This document shows positions 56,549 to 64,000 of a stretch of 64,000 nucleotides of DNA, in pieces. The notes beneath the pieces are model-generated. The model did no database searches and was not told the DNA's origin. It was given only the letters and a program-made list of their open reading frames with translations. Positions within the stretch are counted from its first letter, which is position 1. Each line of letters opens with the position of its first letter. Both the position numbers and the translations under genes were made by a program. The stretch covers positions 24,241 through 88,240 of the forward strand of contig DAHVAN010000318.1 of NCBI GenBank assembly GCA_027314595.1. The letters run 5' to 3'. This stretch comes from Actinomycetota bacterium. GTDB lineage: Bacteria; Actinomycetota; Actinomycetes; Streptosporangiales; Streptosporangiaceae.

Positions 56549-58122
56549 GCCGACCTCGAGCCGGCCCGGCGGGCGCCGGGCGCTACCGGGCGAGCTCGGT
56601 AGCGCTCGCCGCGCTCTGCACGATTCTTTTCCTGACATTTCTCGACAACACCATTGTGTCGGTCGGGCTCGGCAAGCTCCAGACCGATCTGCACGCGAGC
56701 GTCGCGGACCTGCAGTGGGTAGTCGGCGCTTACGCCCTCGCGTTCGCCAGCATCATGCTGGCCTGCGGGATGATCGGGGACGAGCTCGGCCGCAAGAAGG
56801 TCATGCTGACCGGAGCCGGGGTGTTCTGCGCCGGCTCGGTGCTGTGCGCCCTCGCGCCGAACGCGCAGGTGCTGATCGCCGGGCGCGCCATCATGGGCCT
56901 GGGCGCGGCGGCGAGCGAACCGGGCACCCTGTCGGTGCTGCGGCACATCTTCGAAGACGGGCGGGCCCGCGCCCGGGCGATCGGCATCTGGGCGGCCGTC
57001 TCCGGGCTCGCGCTCGCCCTCGGGCCAGTGATCGGCGGCGCCCTCATCGGTGTCTGGAGCTGGCGCGGGATCTTCTGGTTCAACCTGGCCTTCGGGCTGG
57101 CCGCGCTGCTTGTCGCCGCGGTCGTGGTGCCGGAGAGCGCGGATCCGCGCGCCGGGCGCGTGGACACCGCAGGCACGCTGCTCGGCGCTGGCGCGCTCGC
57201 GGCCCTGATATTCGGCATCATCGACGCGGAGACGTCCGGCTTCGGCGCCACCATCCCGGTGGCGCTGTTCTGCGTGACGGCGGTGCTCGGTGCGGCGTTC
57301 GTCTGGCGGGAGCACCGGGCGGCCAACCCGCTGGTCGACCCGCGGTTCTTCCGGCTGCCGCGGTTCACGGTGCCGAACGTCGTCGCGTTCTGCACGTACT
57401 TCTCCACGTTCGCGATCTTCTTTTTCACCGCGCTGTACTTCGTGGAGGTCTTCAGCGATTCCGGGTACAAGATCGCGCTCACCTTCGCGCCGATGACGGC
57501 GCTGATGATCGCCGCGTCGGTGCTCACCGGCTACTGGACCGCCAGGGCCGGGGCACGCTGGCCCATCACCATCGGGTGCGTGCTGTTCGCCGCGGGACTG
57601 CTGCTCACCGACCCGCTGATCAACGAGCATCCCAGCTATCCCCTGCTGGCGGTCACGCTCGCGGTCTGCGGCATCGGCATCGGCATCACGGTCGTGCCGA
57701 TCACCTCGACCGTGCTGGACGCCGTGCCGTCGGAGCGGTCAGGAATGGCGGCCTCGTTCGCCAACACCAGCCGGGAGATCGGCGCGGTCACCGGTGTCGC
57801 GGTCCTCGGCGCGCTCGTGTTCTCCCAGGTCAACGCCAACATAAGCGTCCACCTCCAGCAGCTGAACCTGCCCGCCGCGCAGAAGGCGGCGATCTTGCCG
57901 TACAAGGCGATCATCATTCAGTTCATCGAGACCGGGCAGGCCACCGGCATTACCGCCAGCAACTACAACACGCACAGCGGGATTGTCGGCGAGGTGATCG
58001 GGGCCGCGTACCAGGCGTTCGGCGACGGCGTGCACGCGGCGCTGTACCTGGCGGCCGCCCTGATGCTGTGCGCGGCGGCCCTCGCAGCCATTACGCTGCG
58101 TAAGGATACGGTCCGCTCTTGA
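56530..58122 (+). CDS. MFS transporter, DHA2/EmrB-QacA type
   Basis: FLTFLDNTIVSVGLGKLQTDLHASVADLQWVVGAYALAFASIMLACGMIGDELGRKKVML. Confidence 0.92.
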   Translation: MQVSRLSRPRAGPAGAGRYRASSVALAALCTILFLTFLDNTIVSVGLGKLQTDLHASVADLQWVVGAYALAFASIMLACGMIGDELGRKKVMLTGAGVFCAGSVLCALAPNAQVLIAGRAIMGLGAAASEPGTLSVLRHIFEDGRARARAIGIWAAVSGLALALGPVIGGALIGVWSWRGIFWFNLAFGLAALLVAAVVVPESADPRAGRVDTAGTLLGAGALAALIFGIIDAETSGFGATIPVALFCVTAVLGAAFVWREHRAANPLVDPRFFRLPRFTVPNVVAFCTYFSTFAIFFFTALYFVEVFSDSGYKIALTFAPMTALMIAASVLTGYWTARAGARWPITIGCVLFAAGLLLTDPLINEHPSYPLLAVTLAVCGIGIGITVVPITSTVLDAVPSERSGMAASFANTSREIGAVTGVAVLGALVFSQVNANISVHLQQLNLPAAQKAAILPYKAIIIQFIETGQATGITASNYNTHSGIVGEVIGAAYQAFGDGVHAALYLAAALMLCAAALAAITLRKDTVRS

Positions 58123-58152
58123 CAGGACCGTCTTCCTGAGGGATGCAAGTAG

Positions 58153-58644
58153 GTGGACGGCAACGACGCACGGCCACCCCGCGATAGCGCCGCGCATTCC
58201 CGGTGCGCAGGAAGACGCGCAGGAAGACGCGCAGGAAGAGAGGCTGCCTTGCGCTGCTACGCCCCGAGCACATCCGCCATCGCGGCGGTGCTCCTCGTCG
58301 GTTACCTCACCGTGCGGCACATCGCCGGGCACGCACTGGCCGGCTCGGGAGGCGCCGGGCTGGCCACCACCGTCGTCATCGTCCTCGGCTGCTGCCTGCT
58401 CGCCGCCGGGCTCGCGGTGGTCAGCGCCACGACGATCCGGCGGCGCCGGGCCGCCGCCGGCGGTTGCCTGACCTGCCGGCACCCCTGCCAGGAGCCCGTC
58501 ACCATGCGGTCCCGCGGTGATGCCTCTTCCGTCGCCCCAGTCCCGCCCGCACCGGCATGGCCGGACCGTCCGCTCACCCGCGCGGCGCTGCCTGTCGCGG
58601 TGATTCCGCGGCGGCGGCCCGCGGGTACAGGCGGTCGCCGATGA
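58153..58644 (+). CDS. Small putative membrane protein
   Basis: Two hydrophobic segments (TSAIAAVLLVGYLTV; LATTVVIVLGCCLLAAGLAVV); overlaps the convergent glycosidase end; start uncertain. Confidence 0.45.
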   Translation: MDGNDARPPRDSAAHSRCAGRRAGRRAGREAALRCYAPSTSAIAAVLLVGYLTVRHIAGHALAGSGGAGLATTVVIVLGCCLLAAGLAVVSATTIRRRRAAAGGCLTCRHPCQEPVTMRSRGDASSVAPVPPAPAWPDRPLTRAALPVAVIPRRRPAGTGGRR

Positions 58645-61354
58645 CATCGACCGTCTCGGGCACGGCGCCGTAGCGGCGCCTGATCACGTCCGCGATCAGC
58701 CCCGTCCAGCCTGTCTGGTGGGAGGCGCCGAGCCCGGCGGCGTTGTCGCCATGGAAGTACTCGCTGAAACAGATGTTGTCGCGCCATCGCGGGTCGTGCT
58801 GCAACCGGTCCACCCGCCCGAAGCACGGCCTGCGCCCGTCGGCCCCGCGGGTGAAGATCGAGATGAGCCGGCCTCGCAGGTCGTCGGCGATCTCGCGCAG
58901 CGTCATGTCCCGGCCCGACCCCGTCGGGTACTCCACGACGAGTTCGTCGCCGAAGAACATGTGGTACCTCAGCAGGCAGCTGATCACCAGGTAGTTCAGC
59001 GGGAACCAGATCGGCCCGCGCCAGTTCGAGTTCCCGCCGAACATGCTCGTCGTCGACTCGGCGGGCTCGTAGTCGATGGTCGCGGTGACCCCCTCCAGGC
59101 GCAGGACGTAGGGCTGATCGCGGTGGATGGCGCTCAGCGAGCGCAGGCCGTACTCGGAAAGGAACCGTGACTCGTCGAACAGCGACCTGAGCAAGACGAG
59201 CAGCCGGTCCTTCCCCACCACGCTGAGCAGCAGCCGTTCGGTGCCGCCGTCGCCGTCTCGCAGCAGCCCCTGCTCCCTGAGCCTGGCGACGTCCGCCAGG
59301 CCCTGCCGGTCGAGGAAGTCCGCGAACTGCTTGCCGAACTTCATCGCGTTGCGCATCATCGCCTCATCGACGATGGCGATCGCGAGCAGCGGGATCATGC
59401 CGACCATGGAGCGCGCCTTGACCGGGATGACGGCGCCGCTTGGCAGCGAAAGCTGGTCGTAGAACATGCCGTCCGTGTCGTCCCACAGCGCCCTGCCCTC
59501 CAGGGCCTCGGCGATGGCCGCGTAGTGCTCGAGGAACTTGAGCACGAGGTCGGCGCCCTGGCGGCGGCCGTTGCGCTGCAGTATGGAGGCGATCAGGGCC
59601 ATCGACAGCGCGTAGAACGCCATCCAGCCGGTCGCGTCCGACTGCTCGAGCACGGCACCTGGCGGCAGGTGAGAGCGGTCGATCGGGCCGATGTTGTCCA
59701 GGCCGAGGAAACCGCCCTCGAACAGGTTGTTGCCCCGCAGGTCTTCCCTGTTGACCCACCAGGTGAAGTTGACCAGCAGCTTGTCGAAGATCCGGGAGAG
59801 AAAGTCCAGGTCACGCCCGCCATCCAGGGCGAAGACCTCGAGCGCCGCCCAGGCCTGCACCGGCGGGTTCACGTCCCCGAAGTCCCACTCGTAGGCAGGG
59901 AGCGCGCCGTTGGGATGCTGGAACCACTCCCGGCACAGCACGACGAGCTGGTACTTGGCGAACCCGGGGTCCACGTGCGCCAGGCTCACGCAGTGAAACG
60001 CCAGGTCCCAGGCCGCGAACCAGGGATACTCCCACTTGTCGGGCATCGACATGATGTCGAACGCGTCGAAGTTCCGCCATCGCGCGTTCCTGTTCAGGGC
60101 GCGCTCCGGCGGCGGGGATGGCTGCGCCGGGTCGCCCTCGAGCCAGGTCGCGACGTCGTAGTTGTAGAACTGCTTGCACCACAGCATCCCGGCGAAGGCC
60201 TGGCGCATGATGCTGGCCTCGTCCGCCGTGGCGCCGGCCGGGGTGAGGGCGGCGTAGAACTCGTCCGCCTCAGCTCTGCGGTCCGCGACGATCGCGTCGA
60301 AATCTGCCCCGAACGGAGCCGTGCCGCCTGCCATCCCCCTCGGCCGCAGGCGCAGCCGGATCTCGGCCGTGCCGCCAGGTTCCACGGTCAGCTGGTACCA
60401 GAACGAGCACTTGGTGCCGGCCTGGTCCGGATTGACGGTGGCCTTGCCGCTGACCACATGGTCGTTGATGCCGTCCTTCGGGTAGGGCGTGGCCGGAGCG
60501 GACCCGAAGAGCCGCTCGCTGTTCGTCTCGTTCTCGCAGAACAACAGGGCCGGCTTCGCGCCGCCCGGCCCGTCGGCGCCGACCAGCTCGAGCGGTCCGA
60601 GAAAAGGGTGCTCGATTCGCACGGCGACCCCCGCCCCCGCCCCCGCCTCCTTGTTCTTGCTGTTATCAGCCGTGGTCAGCATCGGCCTGGGTGCGCCGGT
60701 CTCCCAGGACCATGTGTTCCTGAACCACACGGTCGGCAGGACGTGCACCGTGTCGGAGTCCGGGCCGGCGTTGGTCACGCTGATCACCATCAGGACCTCG
60801 GCCGCGTCCTCGGACTTGGCGTAGCCGACCTCGGCGATCCAGTACCTGTCGTGGTCGAAGATCCCGGTGTCGAGGATCTCGTACTCGGGGTCGCGCCGGT
60901 CCCGCCTGGAGTTCTCCAGCCGCAGCTTGTCGTAGGGGAAGGCCGCCTGCGGGTAGTGGTAGCGCCACAGGTTCCAGGCATGGCTGGGCACCGCGTCCAG
61001 GTACCACCAGTGCTCCTTGACGTCTTCGCCGTGGTTGCCCTCAGGCCCGCCCAGGCCGAACAGCCGTTCCTTCAGGTAGGGGTCGCGCCCGTTCCACAGG
61101 GCGAGCCCAAGGCAGAGCCGCTGCTCCACGTCGCAGAACCCGGCCAGGCCGTCCTCGCCCCACCGGTACGCCCGGGAACGGGCATGGTCGTGCGGCAGGT
61201 AGTTCCACGCGTCGCCGTCACCGCTGTAGTCTTCGCGTACCGTGCCCCACTGCCGTTCGCTGACGTACGGTCCCCACGTGTACCACGGACTCGCCTGCCG
61301 CAGCCCCTCCTCAAGTCGCCCGAAACCGGCGACCCGCTCACCTTCTACGGTCAT
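58574..61354 (-). CDS. MGH1-like / GH63-type glycoside hydrolase
   Basis: [87 protein letters not shown]. Confidence 0.88.
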   Translation of the reverse strand: MTVEGERVAGFGRLEEGLRQASPWYTWGPYVSERQWGTVREDYSGDGDAWNYLPHDHARSRAYRWGEDGLAGFCDVEQRLCLGLALWNGRDPYLKERLFGLGGPEGNHGEDVKEHWWYLDAVPSHAWNLWRYHYPQAAFPYDKLRLENSRRDRRDPEYEILDTGIFDHDRYWIAEVGYAKSEDAAEVLMVISVTNAGPDSDTVHVLPTVWFRNTWSWETGAPRPMLTTADNSKNKEAGAGAGVAVRIEHPFLGPLELVGADGPGGAKPALLFCENETNSERLFGSAPATPYPKDGINDHVVSGKATVNPDQAGTKCSFWYQLTVEPGGTAEIRLRLRPRGMAGGTAPFGADFDAIVADRRAEADEFYAALTPAGATADEASIMRQAFAGMLWCKQFYNYDVATWLEGDPAQPSPPPERALNRNARWRNFDAFDIMSMPDKWEYPWFAAWDLAFHCVSLAHVDPGFAKYQLVVLCREWFQHPNGALPAYEWDFGDVNPPVQAWAALEVFALDGGRDLDFLSRIFDKLLVNFTWWVNREDLRGNNLFEGGFLGLDNIGPIDRSHLPPGAVLEQSDATGWMAFYALSMALIASILQRNGRRQGADLVLKFLEHYAAIAEALEGRALWDDTDGMFYDQLSLPSGAVIPVKARSMVGMIPLLAIAIVDEAMMRNAMKFGKQFADFLDRQGLADVARLREQGLLRDGDGGTERLLLSVVGKDRLLVLLRSLFDESRFLSEYGLRSLSAIHRDQPYVLRLEGVTATIDYEPAESTTSMFGGNSNWRGPIWFPLNYLVISCLLRYHMFFGDELVVEYPTGSGRDMTLREIADDLRGRLISIFTRGADGRRPCFGRVDRLQHDPRWRDNICFSEYFHGDNAAGLGASHQTGWTGLIADVIRRRYGAVPETVDVIGDRLYPRAAAAESPRQAAPRG

Positions 61355-61408
61355 GGGCGTACGCTATCGCGGGCCTGTCAGGCAACGGCCCGCATTTGCG
61401 GTCACCAC

Positions 61409-61591
61409 CATGCACCAGGCCGCCAGCCACGGAGCACGCCGCTACCGCGGACTGGCCAGGACCCGCCTCGACCATGCCTTCATGGCGTCGCCCTCAACCT
61501 CATCCGGCTGCACGCCTACTGGAACGGGCATCCGCTCGACCGGCAGCGGACCAGCCACCTCGCCCGCCTCGAACTCAGCCTCGCCGCATAA
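61409..61591 (+). pseudogene. C-terminal remnant of an IS1182-like DDE transposase
   Basis: MHQAASHGARRYRGLARTRLDHAFM then, after frameshift, GVALNLIRLHAYWNGHPLDRQRTSHLARLELSLAA. Confidence 0.75.
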
Positions 61592-61637
61592 GCGTATAAG
61601 TCACCAGGGTCACCATGCTGGCCGCCAGGGCTCAGAT

Positions 61638-61685
61638 CTTCGTGTGTAGTTCGACCCCTCCCAGGGGGCCGAACTACACACGAAG
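61638..61685. repeat. Long hairpin: 16-bp perfect arms with nested inner stem
   Basis: cttcgtgtgtagttcg-a-cccct-ccc-agggg-gc-cgaactacacacgaag. Confidence 0.9.
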
Positions 61686-61820
61686 ACGCGGCCGTGCCTG
61701 CCGGCGGACCTTCCGAGTGCTTCAGGCGCCAATTCGGGCCGCCTCGCTGAGGCGGCCGGGACCGCAGTGACACGATGGCAAGCCCCGGGCCCCGCACAAA
61801 CCACTGGCTCGTGCCGCGTC

Positions 61821-61875
61821 TTGGGCCAGATGCGCGGCCACCCCGGTTCAATCGGGCCAGCTGCGCAGGTGTCCC
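61821..61875 (+). repeat. Second pair of the 31-bp period repeat
   Basis: ttgggccagatgcgcggccacccc (61821) and tcgggccagctgcgcaggtgtccc (61852), period 31. Confidence 0.65.
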
Positions 61876-61941
61876 AGTCACGTGACGTGGCAGGCGGCGC
61901 GGGGCACCGCCTGCCTCTGGGATTCCCGGCCAGGGCCGCCG

Positions 61942-62304
61942 TCAGGTGGAGATGTCGGGATACGGAAGGGAGAAGTGCGACAGGCGCTGCGCGTACTCGA
62001 GCTGGAAGCCGAGCGGCCCGGCGTGATCGCGCTCGAACATCGCGATGAACAGGGTCAGCGTCAGGAACGGGTGCGCGCCCAGCTCGAACAGCCTGGGGTA
62101 GTCATGCGTGGCAAGCGCCTCGCGCCCGGCGTCGTCGAACTTCAGCCAGGTGGAGCACTCGCCGCCGTGCACGTTGAGGATCGCGTTCGCGCGCTCGGCT
62201 TCCCACCACTGCACGGTCTCACGCGGCTCCGACCGGTAGCGCTCCACGAGTTCCGGGTCGCGGTCGACGGTGTAGAGGAACTTGTTCAGCAGGTACTTGC
62301 TCAT
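61942..62304 (-). CDS. LigA-type alpha subunit of class III extradiol dioxygenase
   Basis: KYLLNKFLYTVDRDPELVERYRSEP...LTTHDYPRLFELGAHPFLTLTLF-type LigA fold. Confidence 0.82.
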   Translation of the reverse strand: MSKYLLNKFLYTVDRDPELVERYRSEPRETVQWWEAERANAILNVHGGECSTWLKFDDAGREALATHDYPRLFELGAHPFLTLTLFIAMFERDHAGPLGFQLEYAQRLSHFSLPYPDIST

Positions 62305-63164
62305 GCGCCAGCCCCGTTCGGGTACCAGGTGAAGTAGGCCTCCATCGTGTGGAACAGGTCGAGCGTGTCCACGTAGTCGGCCTTCTCGCCGGCGCCTGCC
62401 ACGCCCATCATCAGCATGAAGTCGAGGAACCCGTGCGTGGCGTTGCCCGGCAGCCAGAGGCTGTCAAGCGACACCTCGCCGAGCGCCTTCTCGATGTCGC
62501 CGTTGGCGATCCACTCGACCGCCTTGCGGTCGAACTCGGGGTCCGGGCCGTGCGGGCCGAACTGGCGGGGACCGCCGAGCTCAAGCGACAGGTGGCCGGT
62601 CCCGATGATCGCGACCCGCTGGTCGGCCGGCCAGGATTCGACCAGCTCCCTGATCGTCTGGCCGAGCTTGACGTACCGCTTGGGCTGCGGCAGCGGCGGA
62701 GCGAAGATGTTCGTGTAGACCGGCACGATGGGCAGGTCGGCCTGCGGCCGCAGCGTGATCATGGGGCAGGTGACGCTGTGGTCGATGCGCAGCTCGTTGC
62801 TGAACGCGAGGTCGAAGCCAGCGTCGAGGCCGCTGCGCAGGATGTGCGCCGACAGGTCCTCCTGCCCCCGGAAGAACATCCGCGGCAGGCCGAACTCGCG
62901 TTCCTCGTTGTACCAGTTGGCGTCGTAGAACGGCGCCTTGCCGACGAGGAACTGCGGCATGTTGTCGAGCCAGATCTGGTGGAAGTGGTCGCTGCCCACC
63001 AGCACCAGGACGTCCGGGTTGGCCCTGGTGAGGGTCTCGCGGAACGAGGTGATCTTGGCGACCCACTCGTCGGCGAACGGCGGCCGCTCCGCCCCCGTCG
63101 ACGTGGACGCGCGATAGTAAAAAGGGTGGTGGGTCGAGGCGATGACCGCTGCGATGGTCGCCAT
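62301..63164 (-). CDS. LigB-type beta (catalytic) subunit of class III extradiol dioxygenase
   Basis: IASTHHPFYYRAS; DVLVLVGSDHFHQIWLDNMPQF; LRIDHSVTCPMITLRP; VAIIGTGHLSLELGG; 4-bp overlap with ligA-type gene. Confidence 0.88.
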   Translation of the reverse strand: MATIAAVIASTHHPFYYRASTSTGAERPPFADEWVAKITSFRETLTRANPDVLVLVGSDHFHQIWLDNMPQFLVGKAPFYDANWYNEEREFGLPRMFFRGQEDLSAHILRSGLDAGFDLAFSNELRIDHSVTCPMITLRPQADLPIVPVYTNIFAPPLPQPKRYVKLGQTIRELVESWPADQRVAIIGTGHLSLELGGPRQFGPHGPDPEFDRKAVEWIANGDIEKALGEVSLDSLWLPGNATHGFLDFMLMMGVAGAGEKADYVDTLDLFHTMEAYFTWYPNGAGA

Positions 63165-63226
63165 GGCGGCTCCCTTGCCGTGTGTGTCCTACAGGGGGAT
63201 GCGGAGCAGGGTTAAGCGGAACAGGG

Positions 63227-64000
63227 TTACTCGGGCTTCGGCGTCACGTACGTGGCGTTCCTGTCCACATGCAGGTAGATATCGTTGGCGATCGGCATCC
63301 GCTGCTCCTCGGCGAGCTGGCCGAGCAGCCCCGCGGTCCTGGCGAGCAGCGCGAAGCCGCGCAGCATCTCCAGCGGCAGGCCGAGGTCGGCGAGGACCGC
63401 GCCGCAGACGCCCGCGCCGTTCAGCGGCAGCGTCCGGCCGAGCACCTGCGGGTGGACACGGCCGATCGCCTCGAACAGGCGCAGGTGCGGGCCGCGCACG
63501 CCCTCCTCGGTGGCGATCTGGATCAGCCGGGGGGTGCGCGGGTCGCGGACCTTGTGCACCGGGTGCCCGATGCCGGGGACGAACTTCTTCGCGGCCCGCG
63601 CCTTCTTGACCGCGTCCAGCGCGAGCGCGTCGAAGCCAGCGTCGTCGGCGGGGACCTCGCCGGCTTCCGCCAGCGTCGCGCCGAGGAACTGCCCGCAGTC
63701 CTCGGTGACGCCGAGGAACCGGGATCCGCTGCCAAGCAGGCCGGCCGCGAGCGCGCCCTGCAGCGAGTCCGGGGCGGACAGGTAGGTCAGCCGGGCGGCG
63801 ATGGCGGTCGGCGTGAAGCCGTGGTCGGCGAGCGCGACGAGCACCGACTCGAAGACCCGCACCTGCGACGGCGACGGGCGACGCTGGGTCACCATCCACA
63901 GCGTCAGCTCGCCGAAGCCGACCTTGCCCATCAGGTCCTGCGCCAGGTCCTGGCCGAGCAGGGTGATCGTGTCGGCGTCCGAGGTACCGAGCGACGTCGG
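63227..64000 (-). CDS. Citryl-CoA lyase / citrate-synthase-like protein (partial, runs off window)
   Basis: LGQDLAQDLMGKVGFGELTLWMVTQRRPSPSQVRVFESVLVALADHGFTPTAIAARLTYLSAPDSLQGALAAGLLGSGSRFLG...KKFVPGIGHPVHKVRDPRTPRLIQIA; reading frame remains open to position 64000. Confidence 0.85.
   Translation of the reverse strand, partial: PTSLGTSDADTITLLGQDLAQDLMGKVGFGELTLWMVTQRRPSPSQVRVFESVLVALADHGFTPTAIAARLTYLSAPDSLQGALAAGLLGSGSRFLGVTEDCGQFLGATLAEAGEVPADDAGFDALALDAVKKARAAKKFVPGIGHPVHKVRDPRTPRLIQIATEEGVRGPHLRLFEAIGRVHPQVLGRTLPLNGAGVCGAVLADLGLPLEMLRGFALLARTAGLLGQLAEEQRMPIANDIYLHVDRNATYVTPKPE

Noticed and set aside
59525-61400. 688-aa plus-strand ORF
   Set aside because: Antisense shadow of the MGH1/GH63-like glycosidase; only its last ~45 codons carry signal (transposase remnant).

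Overview
A high-GC, actinobacterial-type chromosomal window containing about 45 supported protein genes plus several gene remnants. No rRNA, tRNA or CRISPR array was recognised. Left third: a decayed ribose-type ABC importer operon; a MacB/FtsX-type exporter with a PadR regulator; a sugar ABC importer operon with two tandem substrate-binding lipoproteins and no ATPase; a SpoIIE/HATPase phosphatase; a cytokinin-dehydrogenase-like flavoenzyme; DUF445; mtnA; an aquaporin; a LigM-type O-demethylase; an acylphosphatase. Middle: a 'conservon' (CvnA-B-C-D) followed by a STAND/TPR NTPase and a GNAT protein; an APC permease; a GntR/ECF-sigma pair with a Gly/Ser-tailed membrane partner; a phytoene-dehydrogenase-like oxidoreductase; uncharacterised genes; a NERD protein. 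Right: an EndoQ-like PHP endonuclease fused to a UvrD-type helicase; cellobiose phosphorylase; a MetE-like protein; treZ/treY; ctaB; gluconokinase; Smr; TetR with a DrrAB-like exporter; an MFS exporter; an MGH1/GH63-like glycosidase; a transposase remnant; LigA/LigB extradiol dioxygenase with a citryl-CoA-lyase-like protein running off the window edge. The strongest candidates for follow-up are the EndoQ-UvrD fusion, the conservon plus STAND-TPR/GNAT extension, the LigAB plus citryl-CoA-lyase-like operon, a structured leader with an overlapping 17-codon uORF at 38.8 kb, and a 31-bp dispersed repeat. All calls come from reading the sequence and translated ORFs without database searches.
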